NCBI GenBank assembly: GCA_017475785.1
Contig: JAFVEX010000070.1
Span: 1 to 18,093, forward strand
From: Eubacterium sp.
Lineage (GTDB): Bacteria > Bacillota_A > Clostridia > Lachnospirales > Lachnospiraceae
Direction: 5' to 3'
DNA length: 18,093 nucleotides
Position 1 is the first letter of the stretch. Each line of letters starts with the position of its first letter. The notes beneath the pieces are model-generated. The model saw only the letters and a program-made list of their open reading frames with translations. It ran no database searches and was not told the DNA's origin. The translations under genes and the position numbers were made by a program. Of the stretch, positions 1 to 6,991 are shown one piece after another.

Positions 1-2
1 AA

Positions 3-398
3 TATGACCTTGTAAACTGGATTTTCTACATGGACTTTATCACCATGATCACAAAGACCTCCCACTCAGAAGGGTGGGCGCTCCTGGTGCATGTGATGGA
101 GCTGTTTTACAATGATCAGGCATTTTACAAGGCCGCGTTCCAGATCGAAGGGCAGAACTCTTTCCGTGAGTACTTTTCTGAATCAATGGTGCCGATTATC
201 TCGTTTTTTCTGAATGACGTGACGGATGACGCGGGAGACGACGAGCTGTTTATTAACATGTTCGGAGAGGCATATATTTCGATTATTGAGCACTGGCTGA
301 ACAAGGGCTGCAGGCAGACACCCGATGAGCTGGTCGGGCGTCTGCGCGTAATGCTGCGCGCGATGGCGCGGAAAATGATGGAGTCAGACAGCTTTTAA
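3..398 (+). CDS. TetR/AcrR-family regulator, C-terminal part (DhaS-like), cut by window start
   Basis: The reading frame is open from base 3, so the N-terminal helix-turn-helix lies outside the window. The first ATG, at 30, is unlikely to be the true start. The visible part begins YDLVNWIFYMDF, which resembles the stretch just after the DNA-binding domain in DhaS-type TetR proteins (usually preceded by FYYHFKDK). The rest is an all-helical, mostly acidic domain ending in a WLNKGC...TPDELVGRLR segment typical of TetR C-terminal dimerisation and ligand domains. The family consists of dimeric one-component repressors that respond to a small molecule. Ligand and targets cannot be read here. The MATE pump at 1563 is a possible target, since TetR proteins often sit near efflux genes, but a divergent unrelated gene lies between them, so this is only a guess. 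Family call fairly sure, subfamily less so. Confidence 0.72.
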   Translation, partial: YDLVNWIFYMDFITMITKTSHSEGWALLVHVMELFYNDQAFYKAAFQIEGQNSFREYFSESMVPIISFFLNDVTDDAGDDELFINMFGEAYISIIEHWLNKGCRQTPDELVGRLRVMLRAMARKMMESDSF

Positions 399-426
399 TT
401 AAAAGGAATTAATGAGAGATAATTGT

Positions 427-1452
427 CTATTCTGCCGGAAGCGCGAAGGAGAGCATCTGCTGCAGAGACAGTGTATGGCGGTATTCTACGACGGCGTCGT
501 CCTTCGTGAGAATATCCCCGTTTTCGAGCAGCTCAAAATAGCAGGCGTTGTCTGAAACAATTTTTTTGATTTCTGTGACGTCACAGGAGAGCTCAAAGGG
601 AATAAACGGATAAAGTGGCTGCGTGCGCAGCTTTCTGACGCACTGTCCCATGCGGAGCTTCGTCTCCTGGCTGCACGTTTCATCGGGAACCAGAAAGGCG
701 ATGGCGGCGTTATGCTGGTTCAGCGATTCCATCCGCTTCCCGGAGATCCATTCTCCGGCGTTTTCATCTGTGTAGGTTCCGTAGATTCCGGCAAGAAGCT
801 TCTGCCCCTGCATGCGCGGGAGATTCTCCTCTGTGGTCTCCATATCCGCGCCGAACAGGAACAGCGTGTTGGTGCAGCTGCGCATCTGCCTCAGCTGCGC
901 GTCGTCGAGCTTTCCGTCAGGCAGAAAGCAGATGAAAGCGGAATCGGTATTTTCTGCAAAGATATGCAGCAGATCTGTCGTTTTCGTCCCGGTGCTCTCC
1001 AGTAAGATGATAAACGTGTAGATTCCCAGCTGATTTCCCTGCTCGACGAAGTGATGAATATCAGCCGCGTTGATACTGTTCTGGTGCGCCGGATTCAGGT
1101 GAAGCACGAGACACCAGGGAATCTGAAAATCGTTCTCGGCCTCTTCTTTCCGGATGATTTTTCCGCCGAAGGTGAGAGAGTTGTAGCCGAGGTTGATAAA
1201 AAAGTTCTTCAGGCCTTTCCGGTCGGCTGAGCGGAGCAGGCGGCCGATGGCTGTATAGTAAGGGCTGTCATCGTTGCGCAGAAGATCCTGCATGATCTCG
1301 TAGACGTCGTCCAGAAAGCCGGAATTCGTGCTGAAATGCCGGCCCATGTCGGCGAGCTTGCGGATGCTCCGCTGCGGATCCTCTGCGACCTCCCGCAGGC
1401 TGCGGTCGACAGTGGCGTCGATGATGGCACGTGTAATGTTATTTGGTCTCAT
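427..1452 (-). CDS. Conserved-looking protein of unknown function, 341 aa
   Basis: I do not recognise a characterised family. The start is set at ATG 1452 because AGGAGG at 1461-1466 lies 8 bases upstream. An upstream in-frame extension to 1542 runs through the likely promoter and is not used. There is no signal peptide and no membrane segment, so the protein is probably cytosolic. Residues 1-80 are helical and charged. From about residue 85 the pattern alternates hydrophobic strands with helices (FFINLGYNSLTFGG, then IPWCLVLHL, IYTFIILLES, SAFICFLPDG, NTLFLFG), as in a TIM-barrel or Rossmann-like fold. Seven or more cysteines are scattered, but no CX3CX2C cluster motif is present. The layout loosely recalls radical-SAM barrels without their iron-sulfur site, but that is a weak impression. 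The gene converges with the TetR fragment and diverges from the MATE pump. Confidence 0.7.
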   Translation of the reverse strand: MRPNNITRAIIDATVDRSLREVAEDPQRSIRKLADMGRHFSTNSGFLDDVYEIMQDLLRNDDSPYYTAIGRLLRSADRKGLKNFFINLGYNSLTFGGKIIRKEEAENDFQIPWCLVLHLNPAHQNSINAADIHHFVEQGNQLGIYTFIILLESTGTKTTDLLHIFAENTDSAFICFLPDGKLDDAQLRQMRSCTNTLFLFGADMETTEENLPRMQGQKLLAGIYGTYTDENAGEWISGKRMESLNQHNAAIAFLVPDETCSQETKLRMGQCVRKLRTQPLYPFIPFELSCDVTEIKKIVSDNACYFELLENGDILTKDDAVVEYRHTLSLQQMLSFALPAE

Positions 1453-1474
1453 GGGTAATACCTCCTGTTGTTTT

Positions 1475-1480
1475 ATTATA
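1475..1480 (-). promoter_or_regulatory. Possible -10 box for the 341-aa unknown gene
   Basis: Read on the minus strand this is a perfect TATAAT, 22 bases before the ATG at 1452. No convincing -35 box lies 16-18 bases further upstream, and the implied transcript start falls very close to the ribosome binding site, so the call is weak. Confidence 0.3.
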
Positions 1481-1562
1481 AAAAATACATGGGAGAAAAT
1501 GGAACGGACATCTTTACCGGATTGTCCAAATTGAATACGCAAAAAAACAGGAGTTGGGTTTT

Positions 1563-2942
1563 ATGGAACAGCATGGACACAGAGCAGCCAATCCGCTGGG
1601 CACAGTGCCGGTCGCGCAGCTGCTGAATAATTTCGCAATTCCCAGCATTATCGCGATGCTGGTCAGCTCGCTGTACAATATTGTCGATCAGTTTTTCATC
1701 GGAAGAAGCGTCGGTGAGCTCGGCAACGCCGCGACGAACATCACGTTTCCTCTGACGATATCGTGTATCTCGATCGCGCTGCTCTGCGGAATCGGAGGCG
1801 CGGCGGCCTTTAATCTCTCGATGGGCGCCGGGGACACAGAGCGCGCCGGATATTATGTCGGGAACGCGGCGAGTATTATGATGACAGGCGGCGTCCTGCT
1901 GGCGGCGGTGACACTTCTGTTTACAACGCCCCTGCTTCGCTTTTTTGGATCGCCGGAGGAAGTGCTGCCATATGCGCTGACGTATTCCCGCGTCTGCGCG
2001 TTTGGATTTCCCTTTCTGATTCTCTCCAGCGGAGGCGCGCATCTGGTGCGGGCTGACGGGAGTCCGCGCTACACGATGATGGTCAATCTGACCGGCGCGG
2101 TGATCAACACGATTCTGGACGCGGCATTCGTCTTCGGATTCCACTGGGGAATGTTTGGCGCCGCGCTCGCGACCATTATCGGACAGATTGTCGCGGCAGG
2201 GCTTGTCATCCGGTATCTGATGCATTACAAAACCATTCCGCTCACAAAGGCGCATTTTATGCTGCGGGGAGTTTACGCGAGGAGGCTTGCGTCACTCGGT
2301 ACAGCACCGTGTATCACGCAGCTTTCCCTGATGGTGTTCCAGATCGTCATGAATAAGAGCCTGAAATACTACGGGTCGCTCTCGGAGTACGGGGAGTCCA
2401 TACCGATTGCCTGCGTGGGGATTATTTCCAAGGTGTCACAGGTTGCCTTCTCGTTCGTTATCGGGATATCCCAGGGTATGCAGCCGATCGTCAGCTTCAA
2501 TTACGGCGCCAGGAAGTATGACCGCGTGAGGCAGACGTATCTGCGCGCGCTTCGTAACAGCGCGTTTATCACAGTGACGGCCTTTATTCTGTTCCAGATA
2601 TTTCCGCGTCAGATCATCTCCATATTCGGAAGAGGCTCAGATCTGTATTACAAGTTTGGCGTGAGATATTTCAGGGTGTTCTTGTTCTTTATTTTCCTTT
2701 GTTTTCTGCAGCCGATGACTTCCAACTTTTTCACAGCCATCGGCAAGCCAAAGAAAGGAATCTTTCTCTCGCTGACAAGGCAGATCATTTTTCTGGTGCC
2801 GCTGGTTCTGATTCTTCCTCTGTTTATGGGCATCGACGGAATCATGTACGCGGGGCCGGTCGCGGACTTGATGGCTGCGGTTTCGGCGTTTCTTATGGTG
2901 CGTGCGGAATTTCGGAAGCCTGAGTTCACGCGGCTGCAGTAA
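1563..2942 (+). CDS. MATE family multidrug/organic cation efflux transporter
   Basis: Twelve-helix membrane antiporter that exports drugs or metabolites in exchange for Na+ or H+ at the cytoplasmic membrane. The 459-residue length fits the family. Two homologous MatE halves are visible, roughly residues 20-180 and 235-400. The first has the typical entry (LLNNFAIPSIIAMLVSSLYN, VDQFFIG) and the family hallmark around residues 160-215: RADGSPRYTMM, then NTILDAAFVFGF, then GMFGAALATIIGQ. The second half has QPIVSFNYGA. I choose ATG 1563 over the in-frame TTG at 1554, because AGGAG at 1549-1553 is 9 bases from the ATG but touches the TTG. It belongs to the DinF/MepA-like branch commonly found in Clostridia. 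Substrate cannot be inferred. It starts divergently from the unknown gene at 427-1452. Confidence 0.93.
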   Translation: MEQHGHRAANPLGTVPVAQLLNNFAIPSIIAMLVSSLYNIVDQFFIGRSVGELGNAATNITFPLTISCISIALLCGIGGAAAFNLSMGAGDTERAGYYVGNAASIMMTGGVLLAAVTLLFTTPLLRFFGSPEEVLPYALTYSRVCAFGFPFLILSSGGAHLVRADGSPRYTMMVNLTGAVINTILDAAFVFGFHWGMFGAALATIIGQIVAAGLVIRYLMHYKTIPLTKAHFMLRGVYARRLASLGTAPCITQLSLMVFQIVMNKSLKYYGSLSEYGESIPIACVGIISKVSQVAFSFVIGISQGMQPIVSFNYGARKYDRVRQTYLRALRNSAFITVTAFILFQIFPRQIISIFGRGSDLYYKFGVRYFRVFLFFIFLCFLQPMTSNFFTAIGKPKKGIFLSLTRQIIFLVPLVLILPLFMGIDGIMYAGPVADLMAAVSAFLMVRAEFRKPEFTRLQ

Positions 2943-2973
2943 ACGCGCGTCAGACCCGGTGCTGATCCCCGGC

Positions 2974-2991
2974 TTCTCTGAGATCAGAGAA
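2974..2991. repeat. Inverted repeat just after the MATE gene
   Basis: TTCTCTGA and TCAGAGAA form 8-bp perfect arms around two central bases. It sits 31 bases after the MATE stop codon. No T-run follows, so it is not a textbook intrinsic terminator, though it could be a transcript 3'-end hairpin. The right arm runs into the first copy of the 35-bp direct repeat. Confidence 0.45.
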
Positions 2992-3019
2992 TTTCCGGTT
3001 CCTTTGAGGTCTGAGAATC
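2985..3019. repeat. 35-bp direct repeat, copy A
   Basis: This copy matches positions 3050-3084 at 34 of 35 bases; the only difference is TTT versus TCT near the middle. The copies are 65 bases apart, centre to centre. Both lie between the MATE gene and the promoter of the next gene. The unit contains CCGGTTCC and GAGGTCTGAGAATC. Purpose unknown. Confidence 0.85.
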
Positions 3020-3049
3020 GGAACTGAGCGCCGGCCGGACAATCATCTG

Positions 3050-3084
3050 CAGAGAATTTCCGGTTCCTCTGAGGTCTGAGAATC
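3050..3084. repeat. 35-bp direct repeat, copy B
   Basis: Second copy of the repeat at 2985-3019, with a single mismatch. It ends 16 bases before the -35 box of the promoter at 3101, so it is well placed to act as an upstream control site, though a plain local duplication is equally possible. Confidence 0.85.
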
Positions 3085-3097
3085 CCCGGATCGGGGA
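3083..3097. repeat. Short GC-rich hairpin abutting the promoter
   Basis: TCCCCG and CGGGGA form 6-bp arms around a GAT loop. The hairpin ends 3 bases before the -35 box at 3101. It could be an end signal for leftover MATE transcription or an operator. It is not followed by a T-run. Confidence 0.4.
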
Positions 3098-3100
3098 ATC

Positions 3101-3129
3101 TTGCAATGTACGCTTCTTTGCGTTATAAT
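3101..3129 (+). promoter_or_regulatory. Sigma-A-type promoter for the 364-aa membrane protein gene
   Basis: TTGCAA at 3101-3106 and a perfect TATAAT at 3124-3129, with a 17-base spacer. The expected start is near 3136, giving a leader of about 44 nt before ATG 3180. Good consensus and spacing. Confidence 0.8.
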
Positions 3130-3179
3130 ATCGTGGTATGTAAATTTATCAATGAATTCGGAAGACAGGAGACAAGTAC

Positions 3180-4274
3180 ATGTCCAGGTTTTTGAAAGTG
3201 GTAGTCCGTATTCTGCTGATCCTGATGATTCTTGCAGGCGCCGCGCTTCTGGTGCCGCCATTTGCCGGGATTGATACGGTCGTTGTAGAAAATGAGTCAA
3301 ACAGCAATCAAGTGCGGGGTACGGTCATCTACGCAAAGTCTGTCGATCCGTCGCAGCTTCAGGCTGGCGACCGGCTGCTCCGCGTGACGGAGGACAGGGC
3401 GGTCAACACATACCTGATCCGCAGCTATGACGGCAGCTCCCGCACGATCACTGCGGTGAAGTCCGAGGGCGCCGCAGAAGAAGAACTGCACGCGACCGGC
3501 ACGGTGCGCCGGATTCTTCTGTCGGTTCCGTATCTTGGATTTTTGTCGATTGCGACACAGTCCCTGACCGGGCTGATGATTCTGGGCGGAGCCATCCTGA
3601 TTCTGATCATTCTGTTTGTAATCGCGGAGCTTCTGAGCAGTACGGACGATGAAGACGACGAGGATGATGAGGAGGATGAGGACAGAACACCGGATTCCGA
3701 GTATTTCTCCACACTCCACAGCAAGAAGAAGGAACCCCTTGACACCGGACGGAAAGCGTATGAAATTGCGGCGGAAGAGGCAGAGCCGCAGGCGGATGAG
3801 TTCCCTGTAGAAGGCGAAGGCGAGGAGTTTATCAAGAACCTCAAGGGCGCGATCAGTGGAAATGAACTCAGTGGCACGGGTGAGATCAATGCGTATTCCG
3901 AGCGTGAGGAAGCCGAAGCTGCAGAGTCCGAGGAGATGACGGTTACTTCTGAGCCGGGATTTGAGACGCCGGAGGAGCCCAAGGCAGTGCCGGATGAAGA
4001 GGATCCTGTCCCGACAGACGGCCTTCCGGACGTGCAGGCGGCGCTTGAGGCGGCGCTCGAGGGAAGGCAGATCAGCTACAGCAACAACGTGCAGCACCCC
4101 GGTGTGGTAGAGCGGGAGATGCAGAAGCCAAAGAGTGGTGAGATCGAGCTGGCGATCCCGATCCGCAGCGCGGAGGAATTCCTTGAGCAGGCGGCGGCAA
4201 ACGGAGACGCGCCGAACGTCCGCGAAGATCAGCTTACGGGCGTGAAATTCGTGGATTACACAGATTGCCTCTGA
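3180..4274 (+). CDS. Membrane protein with signal-peptidase-I-like (S26/SipW-type) domain lacking the catalytic serine, plus acidic cytoplasmic tail
   Basis: The 364-residue protein has an N-terminal membrane anchor (residues about 6-28), an outside domain (about 30-125), a second membrane helix (about 128-152) and a long soluble tail. The outside domain reads like the beta-fold of SipW-type signal peptidases: GTVIYAKSVDPSQLQAGD (47-64), the turn before RSYDGSSRTITAVK, and the closing GTVRRILLSVPYLGFLS (107-123), which parallels the usual GKVVFSIPYLGYL. The catalytic region expected near residues 30-45 (an SGSM-type serine motif) reads FAGIDTVVVENESNSN, and the usual basic dyad partner is not apparent, so I infer it is not an active peptidase. 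The tail starts with an acidic run, DDEDDEDDEEDED (157-168 region), and stays rich in E, D, P and A to the end. AGGAG about 10 bases upstream supports the start. It stands alone with its own promoter and a terminator. Confidence 0.7.
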   Translation: MSRFLKVVVRILLILMILAGAALLVPPFAGIDTVVVENESNSNQVRGTVIYAKSVDPSQLQAGDRLLRVTEDRAVNTYLIRSYDGSSRTITAVKSEGAAEEELHATGTVRRILLSVPYLGFLSIATQSLTGLMILGGAILILIILFVIAELLSSTDDEDDEDDEEDEDRTPDSEYFSTLHSKKKEPLDTGRKAYEIAAEEAEPQADEFPVEGEGEEFIKNLKGAISGNELSGTGEINAYSEREEAEAAESEEMTVTSEPGFETPEEPKAVPDEEDPVPTDGLPDVQAALEAALEGRQISYSNNVQHPGVVEREMQKPKSGEIELAIPIRSAEEFLEQAAANGDAPNVREDQLTGVKFVDYTDCL

Positions 4275-4310
4275 TTAAGAAATGATTTGATTAGGATGTT
4301 TGAATGATGA

Positions 4311-4343
4311 AAAGAAGCGGCTGCGTGGTGCAGCCGCTTCTTT
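4311..4343. terminator. Bidirectional intrinsic terminator between converging genes
   Basis: AAAGAAGCGGCTGC (4311-4324) and GCAGCCGCTTCTTT (4330-4343) form 14 perfect base pairs around a GTGGT loop. T-rich ends occur on both strands (CTTCTTTCTG on plus, CTTCTTTTCAT on minus). It lies 36 bases past the stop of the plus gene and 67 bases past the end of the minus-strand ATPase, so it can serve both. Confidence 0.88.
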
Positions 4344-4410
4344 CTGTGAGGCTGTAACATCAGCGGAACCGTTCGCACTTGATTCTTTGGTGACAGCCTC
4401 ATATCTGGAA

Positions 4411-6861
4411 TCACGAATTCATCTCTCTCGCGGCAGGCTTTTGGCCTTTGCGAAGCAGCCTGCGCCGCAGCCGGCGGAGCTGTCTGGAGAGGAAATTGAT
4501 CAGTCTGGTCAGGTACCGGAAGACCGGCTCCGTAATGATCGAGAAGACCAGGAACAGCATGACGCAGCGCATGGACATTCCGGTGATGCCGAACAGATCC
4601 CGCAGGAAGAACATGCTGAAGAGCAGGGCGATGACGCAGCCGATCCAGATCGCCCATTTATATTTGTCCATGGGCTTACTGATCTGGTACAGGATCATAA
4701 AGCCTACAATTCCCAGAAGGATCGTCGAGGCGGTTGAGATATCGATCGAGCTGACATCAAATATTTCTCCGAAAATGACCAGTGAGCCTACGACAAATGC
4801 GTCTGTCAGGCCGGCGGGCAGTGCTTTCAGCAGAATGTTGCTGATGAAATGTCCGCGGATCAGGCTGCGGTTCGGTACCTGCGACAGGAAAAACGCAGGA
4901 ATGCCGATGGTAAACATGCTGATCATCGAGATCTGCGACGGTCTGATCGGATAGCTGAGGCCGATGGTGATGGAGAGCAGAGCGATCAGCAGCGAGAAAA
5001 TATTCTTGACCAGAAACAGACTGCCGGAGCGCTCCATGTTGTTGACGACCTGGCGGCCCTCCATAACCACCTCCGGCATTCGCGCGAAATCTGATTCCAG
5101 AAGGACCAGCTGGGAGGCCTGCGCAGCCGCGTCGCTGCCGGAGGCCATCGCGACAGAGCAGTCGGCGTCCTTCAGAGCAAGGACGTCGTTGACGCCGTCA
5201 CCTGTCATGGCGACCGTGCGGCCTGCCTTTTTCAGGCAGCGCACAAACTGCCGCTTCTGATTTGGCGTGACACGGCCGAAAACCGTAAAATTCTGAATGG
5301 CTTCGCTGATTTCTTCTTCTGTCTTCAGGATCGAGGCGTCGATATACTGGTCGGCGTGGCGGATGCCTGCCTGCTTCGCGACTTCTGAGACGGTGATGGG
5401 GTTGTCGCCGGAAATCACCTTGATTTCCACACCCTGGTCCGCGAAGAAGCGGAAAGTCTTTGGCGCGTCCTTCCGGATCGGATTGGAGAGCAGCACCAGA
5501 CACAGAGGGGTGACAGAGGAAGTGAGCGCCTGGCCGTCTGCCGCTCCGTGATACTGGCAGAAAACGAGAACACGGAATCCCCTGCTGCTGTTTTCTTCAA
5601 TTGTCTCCCGGCAGGATTCGTACTGCTCCCGCAGGACAAATTCCGGCGCGCCCAGTACGAATGTACCCGTCGGGAAGGTCACACTGCTGTATTTGTAGGC
5701 AGATGAGAAGGCCGTCGTCTGCAGCGGTGACAGTCCGCCAGGTGTCTTAAAATAGGCCTGCAGCGCCGCCATGGTGATGTTGTCCTGTGACTGCGCAGCC
5801 GCGAAGTCGCTGAGCATCTCCTCCAGCGGATCCATGCGGCGGTCGTCATAAGAAGGAAGCGGCACGAAGCCTGTCACCTTCATCTCGTTTTCGGTAATGG
5901 TTCCTGTCTTGTCGACACAGAGCACATCGACCCGCGCGAGTGTCTCGATGCACTTCATGTCATGTACCAGGACCTTTTTTACGGCAAGCTTGACTGCGCT
6001 CACGGCCAGTGTCACGCTGGCAAGCAGGAACAGACCTTCCGGAATCATGCCGATGACTGCGGCAACCATGGACGTGATGCTGTCCTTGAGAGCGGCGGCC
6101 TGAAGGTAGTACTGCTGGTAGAAGAGAATTGCCCCGATCGGAATGATCAGGATTCCCAGAACGAGCAGCAGGTGGTTCAGGGAGCGGACCATCTCGGACT
6201 GCTCGCCCTCCTTGGTGGCTTTTGCCTGAATAGTCAGTTTGGAAATATAGGAATCAGGTCCGACATGCTCCAGCTGACTGTAGCAGCTGCCGGACACAAT
6301 GAAGCTTCCGGACATCAGATGATCGCCAGGCCGTTTGATAATTTCATCGGATTCACCTGTCAGGAGCGATTCGTTGACAGTCACCTCGCCCTCGACAACC
6401 ACAGCGTCTGCGCAGATCTGGTTTCCGGCGCCAAACATAACGATGTCATCCAGAACAAGGTGCTCCGCGGGAACCTGCCTCACCCGCCCCTCGCGGACAA
6501 CCTTTGCTTTTGGCGCGTTCAGGACGGACAGATCTTCCAGCGTCTTTTTTGCGCGCAGCTCCTGTATAATACCGATCAGCGTATTTGCGATAATGACCGG
6601 CAGAAAGGTCAGATCCCGGAAAGAGCCGACCAGGATCAGCAAAATTGTCAAAAACAGGAAAATCAGGTTGAAGTACGTCAGGACGTTCCCGCGGATGATC
6701 TCGGCGGTCGTCTTGGACGGCGGCTCTACGGAGTAGTTGTCCCAGCCATTGAGCCGGTATTCCTGCACCTGCTCCTTTGTGAGCCCCTGATGAATGTCAG
6801 GGTTATAACGCGTCATCTCGCGCCGTACGGTTTGTTCTTTTTCGGAGTTGCTGCCCCTCAT
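4411..6861 (-). CDS. P-type cation-transporting ATPase (CtpE-like, probably Ca2+ or other divalent cation)
   Basis: Cytoplasmic-membrane pump driven by ATP through an aspartyl-phosphate intermediate. All core motifs are visible in order: actuator-domain TGES (168-171); PEGL in membrane helix 4 (274-277), which helps define ion choice; phosphorylation site DKTGTIT with Asp317; nucleotide-domain LGAPE (403-407), where many P2-type pumps have KGAPE; SGDNP (484-488); and hinge TGDGVND (553-559). About ten membrane helices are expected, the last ones between 640 and 790. There is no N-terminal heavy-metal-binding domain and no CPC motif, which argues against a P1B copper/zinc exporter. PEGL without a following proline, with the downstream RVDVLCVDKTGT context, fits the CtpE-like group linked to calcium in mycobacteria. 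The ion is inferred. The C-terminus is arginine-rich (RQLRRLRRRLLRKG). AGGAG 8 bases upstream supports the ATG. Confidence 0.9.
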   Translation of the reverse strand: MRGSNSEKEQTVRREMTRYNPDIHQGLTKEQVQEYRLNGWDNYSVEPPSKTTAEIIRGNVLTYFNLIFLFLTILLILVGSFRDLTFLPVIIANTLIGIIQELRAKKTLEDLSVLNAPKAKVVREGRVRQVPAEHLVLDDIVMFGAGNQICADAVVVEGEVTVNESLLTGESDEIIKRPGDHLMSGSFIVSGSCYSQLEHVGPDSYISKLTIQAKATKEGEQSEMVRSLNHLLLVLGILIIPIGAILFYQQYYLQAAALKDSITSMVAAVIGMIPEGLFLLASVTLAVSAVKLAVKKVLVHDMKCIETLARVDVLCVDKTGTITENEMKVTGFVPLPSYDDRRMDPLEEMLSDFAAAQSQDNITMAALQAYFKTPGGLSPLQTTAFSSAYKYSSVTFPTGTFVLGAPEFVLREQYESCRETIEENSSRGFRVLVFCQYHGAADGQALTSSVTPLCLVLLSNPIRKDAPKTFRFFADQGVEIKVISGDNPITVSEVAKQAGIRHADQYIDASILKTEEEISEAIQNFTVFGRVTPNQKRQFVRCLKKAGRTVAMTGDGVNDVLALKDADCSVAMASGSDAAAQASQLVLLESDFARMPEVVMEGRQVVNNMERSGSLFLVKNIFSLLIALLSITIGLSYPIRPSQISMISMFTIGIPAFFLSQVPNRSLIRGHFISNILLKALPAGLTDAFVVGSLVIFGEIFDVSSIDISTASTILLGIVGFMILYQISKPMDKYKWAIWIGCVIALLFSMFFLRDLFGITGMSMRCVMLFLVFSIITEPVFRYLTRLINFLSRQLRRLRRRLLRKGQKPAAREMNS

Positions 6862-6899
6862 GAATCATACTCCTCGTATAATGGTTTACATATTTATAC

Positions 6900-6940
6900 A
6901 ATTGCAAAATCTGAGCTTCATGTCTGTGAGCTTTGCAATT
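6900..6940. promoter_or_regulatory. Inverted repeat upstream of the ATPase gene, possible operator
   Basis: AATTGCAAA (6900-6908) and TTTGCAATT (6932-6940) are perfect 9-bp arms 23 bases apart. The site is 38-79 bases upstream of the ATPase start. A minus-strand TATAAA (plus positions 6893-6898) lies just beside the left arm, with a poor -35, as expected for a regulated promoter. It could be a repressor or activator site, or an RNA stem. No known regulator motif recognised. Confidence 0.4.
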
Positions 6941-6991
6941 ACCTGTAAGGTTTTCGCACAGGCAAATGGCAGGCTGATGAGATGGGTTACA

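Noticed and set aside
392..405. Perfect palindrome CTTTTAATTAAAAG spanning the TetR stop codon, considered as a terminator
   Set aside because: It has only A/T pairs except the ends, with no loop and no T-run after it. It is too weak to call.
1476..2255. 259-codon minus-strand frame opposite the MATE gene
   Set aside because: Composition is R/Q/H-rich shadow translation. The plus strand encodes a clear MATE transporter across the same bases.
2985..3084. CRISPR-like repeat-spacer-repeat
   Set aside because: There are only two copies, no further units and no cas genes. A simple direct repeat fits better.
3297..4097. 266-codon minus-strand frame opposite the peptidase-like gene
   Set aside because: It shows arginine-rich shadow sequence. 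The plus frame has membrane helices, an RBS, a promoter and a terminator in the right places.
5962..6948. 328-codon plus-strand open frame opposite the P-type ATPase
   Set aside because: It is a GC-rich antisense frame. Every ATPase motif is on the minus strand, and this frame shows no domain and no credible RBS.
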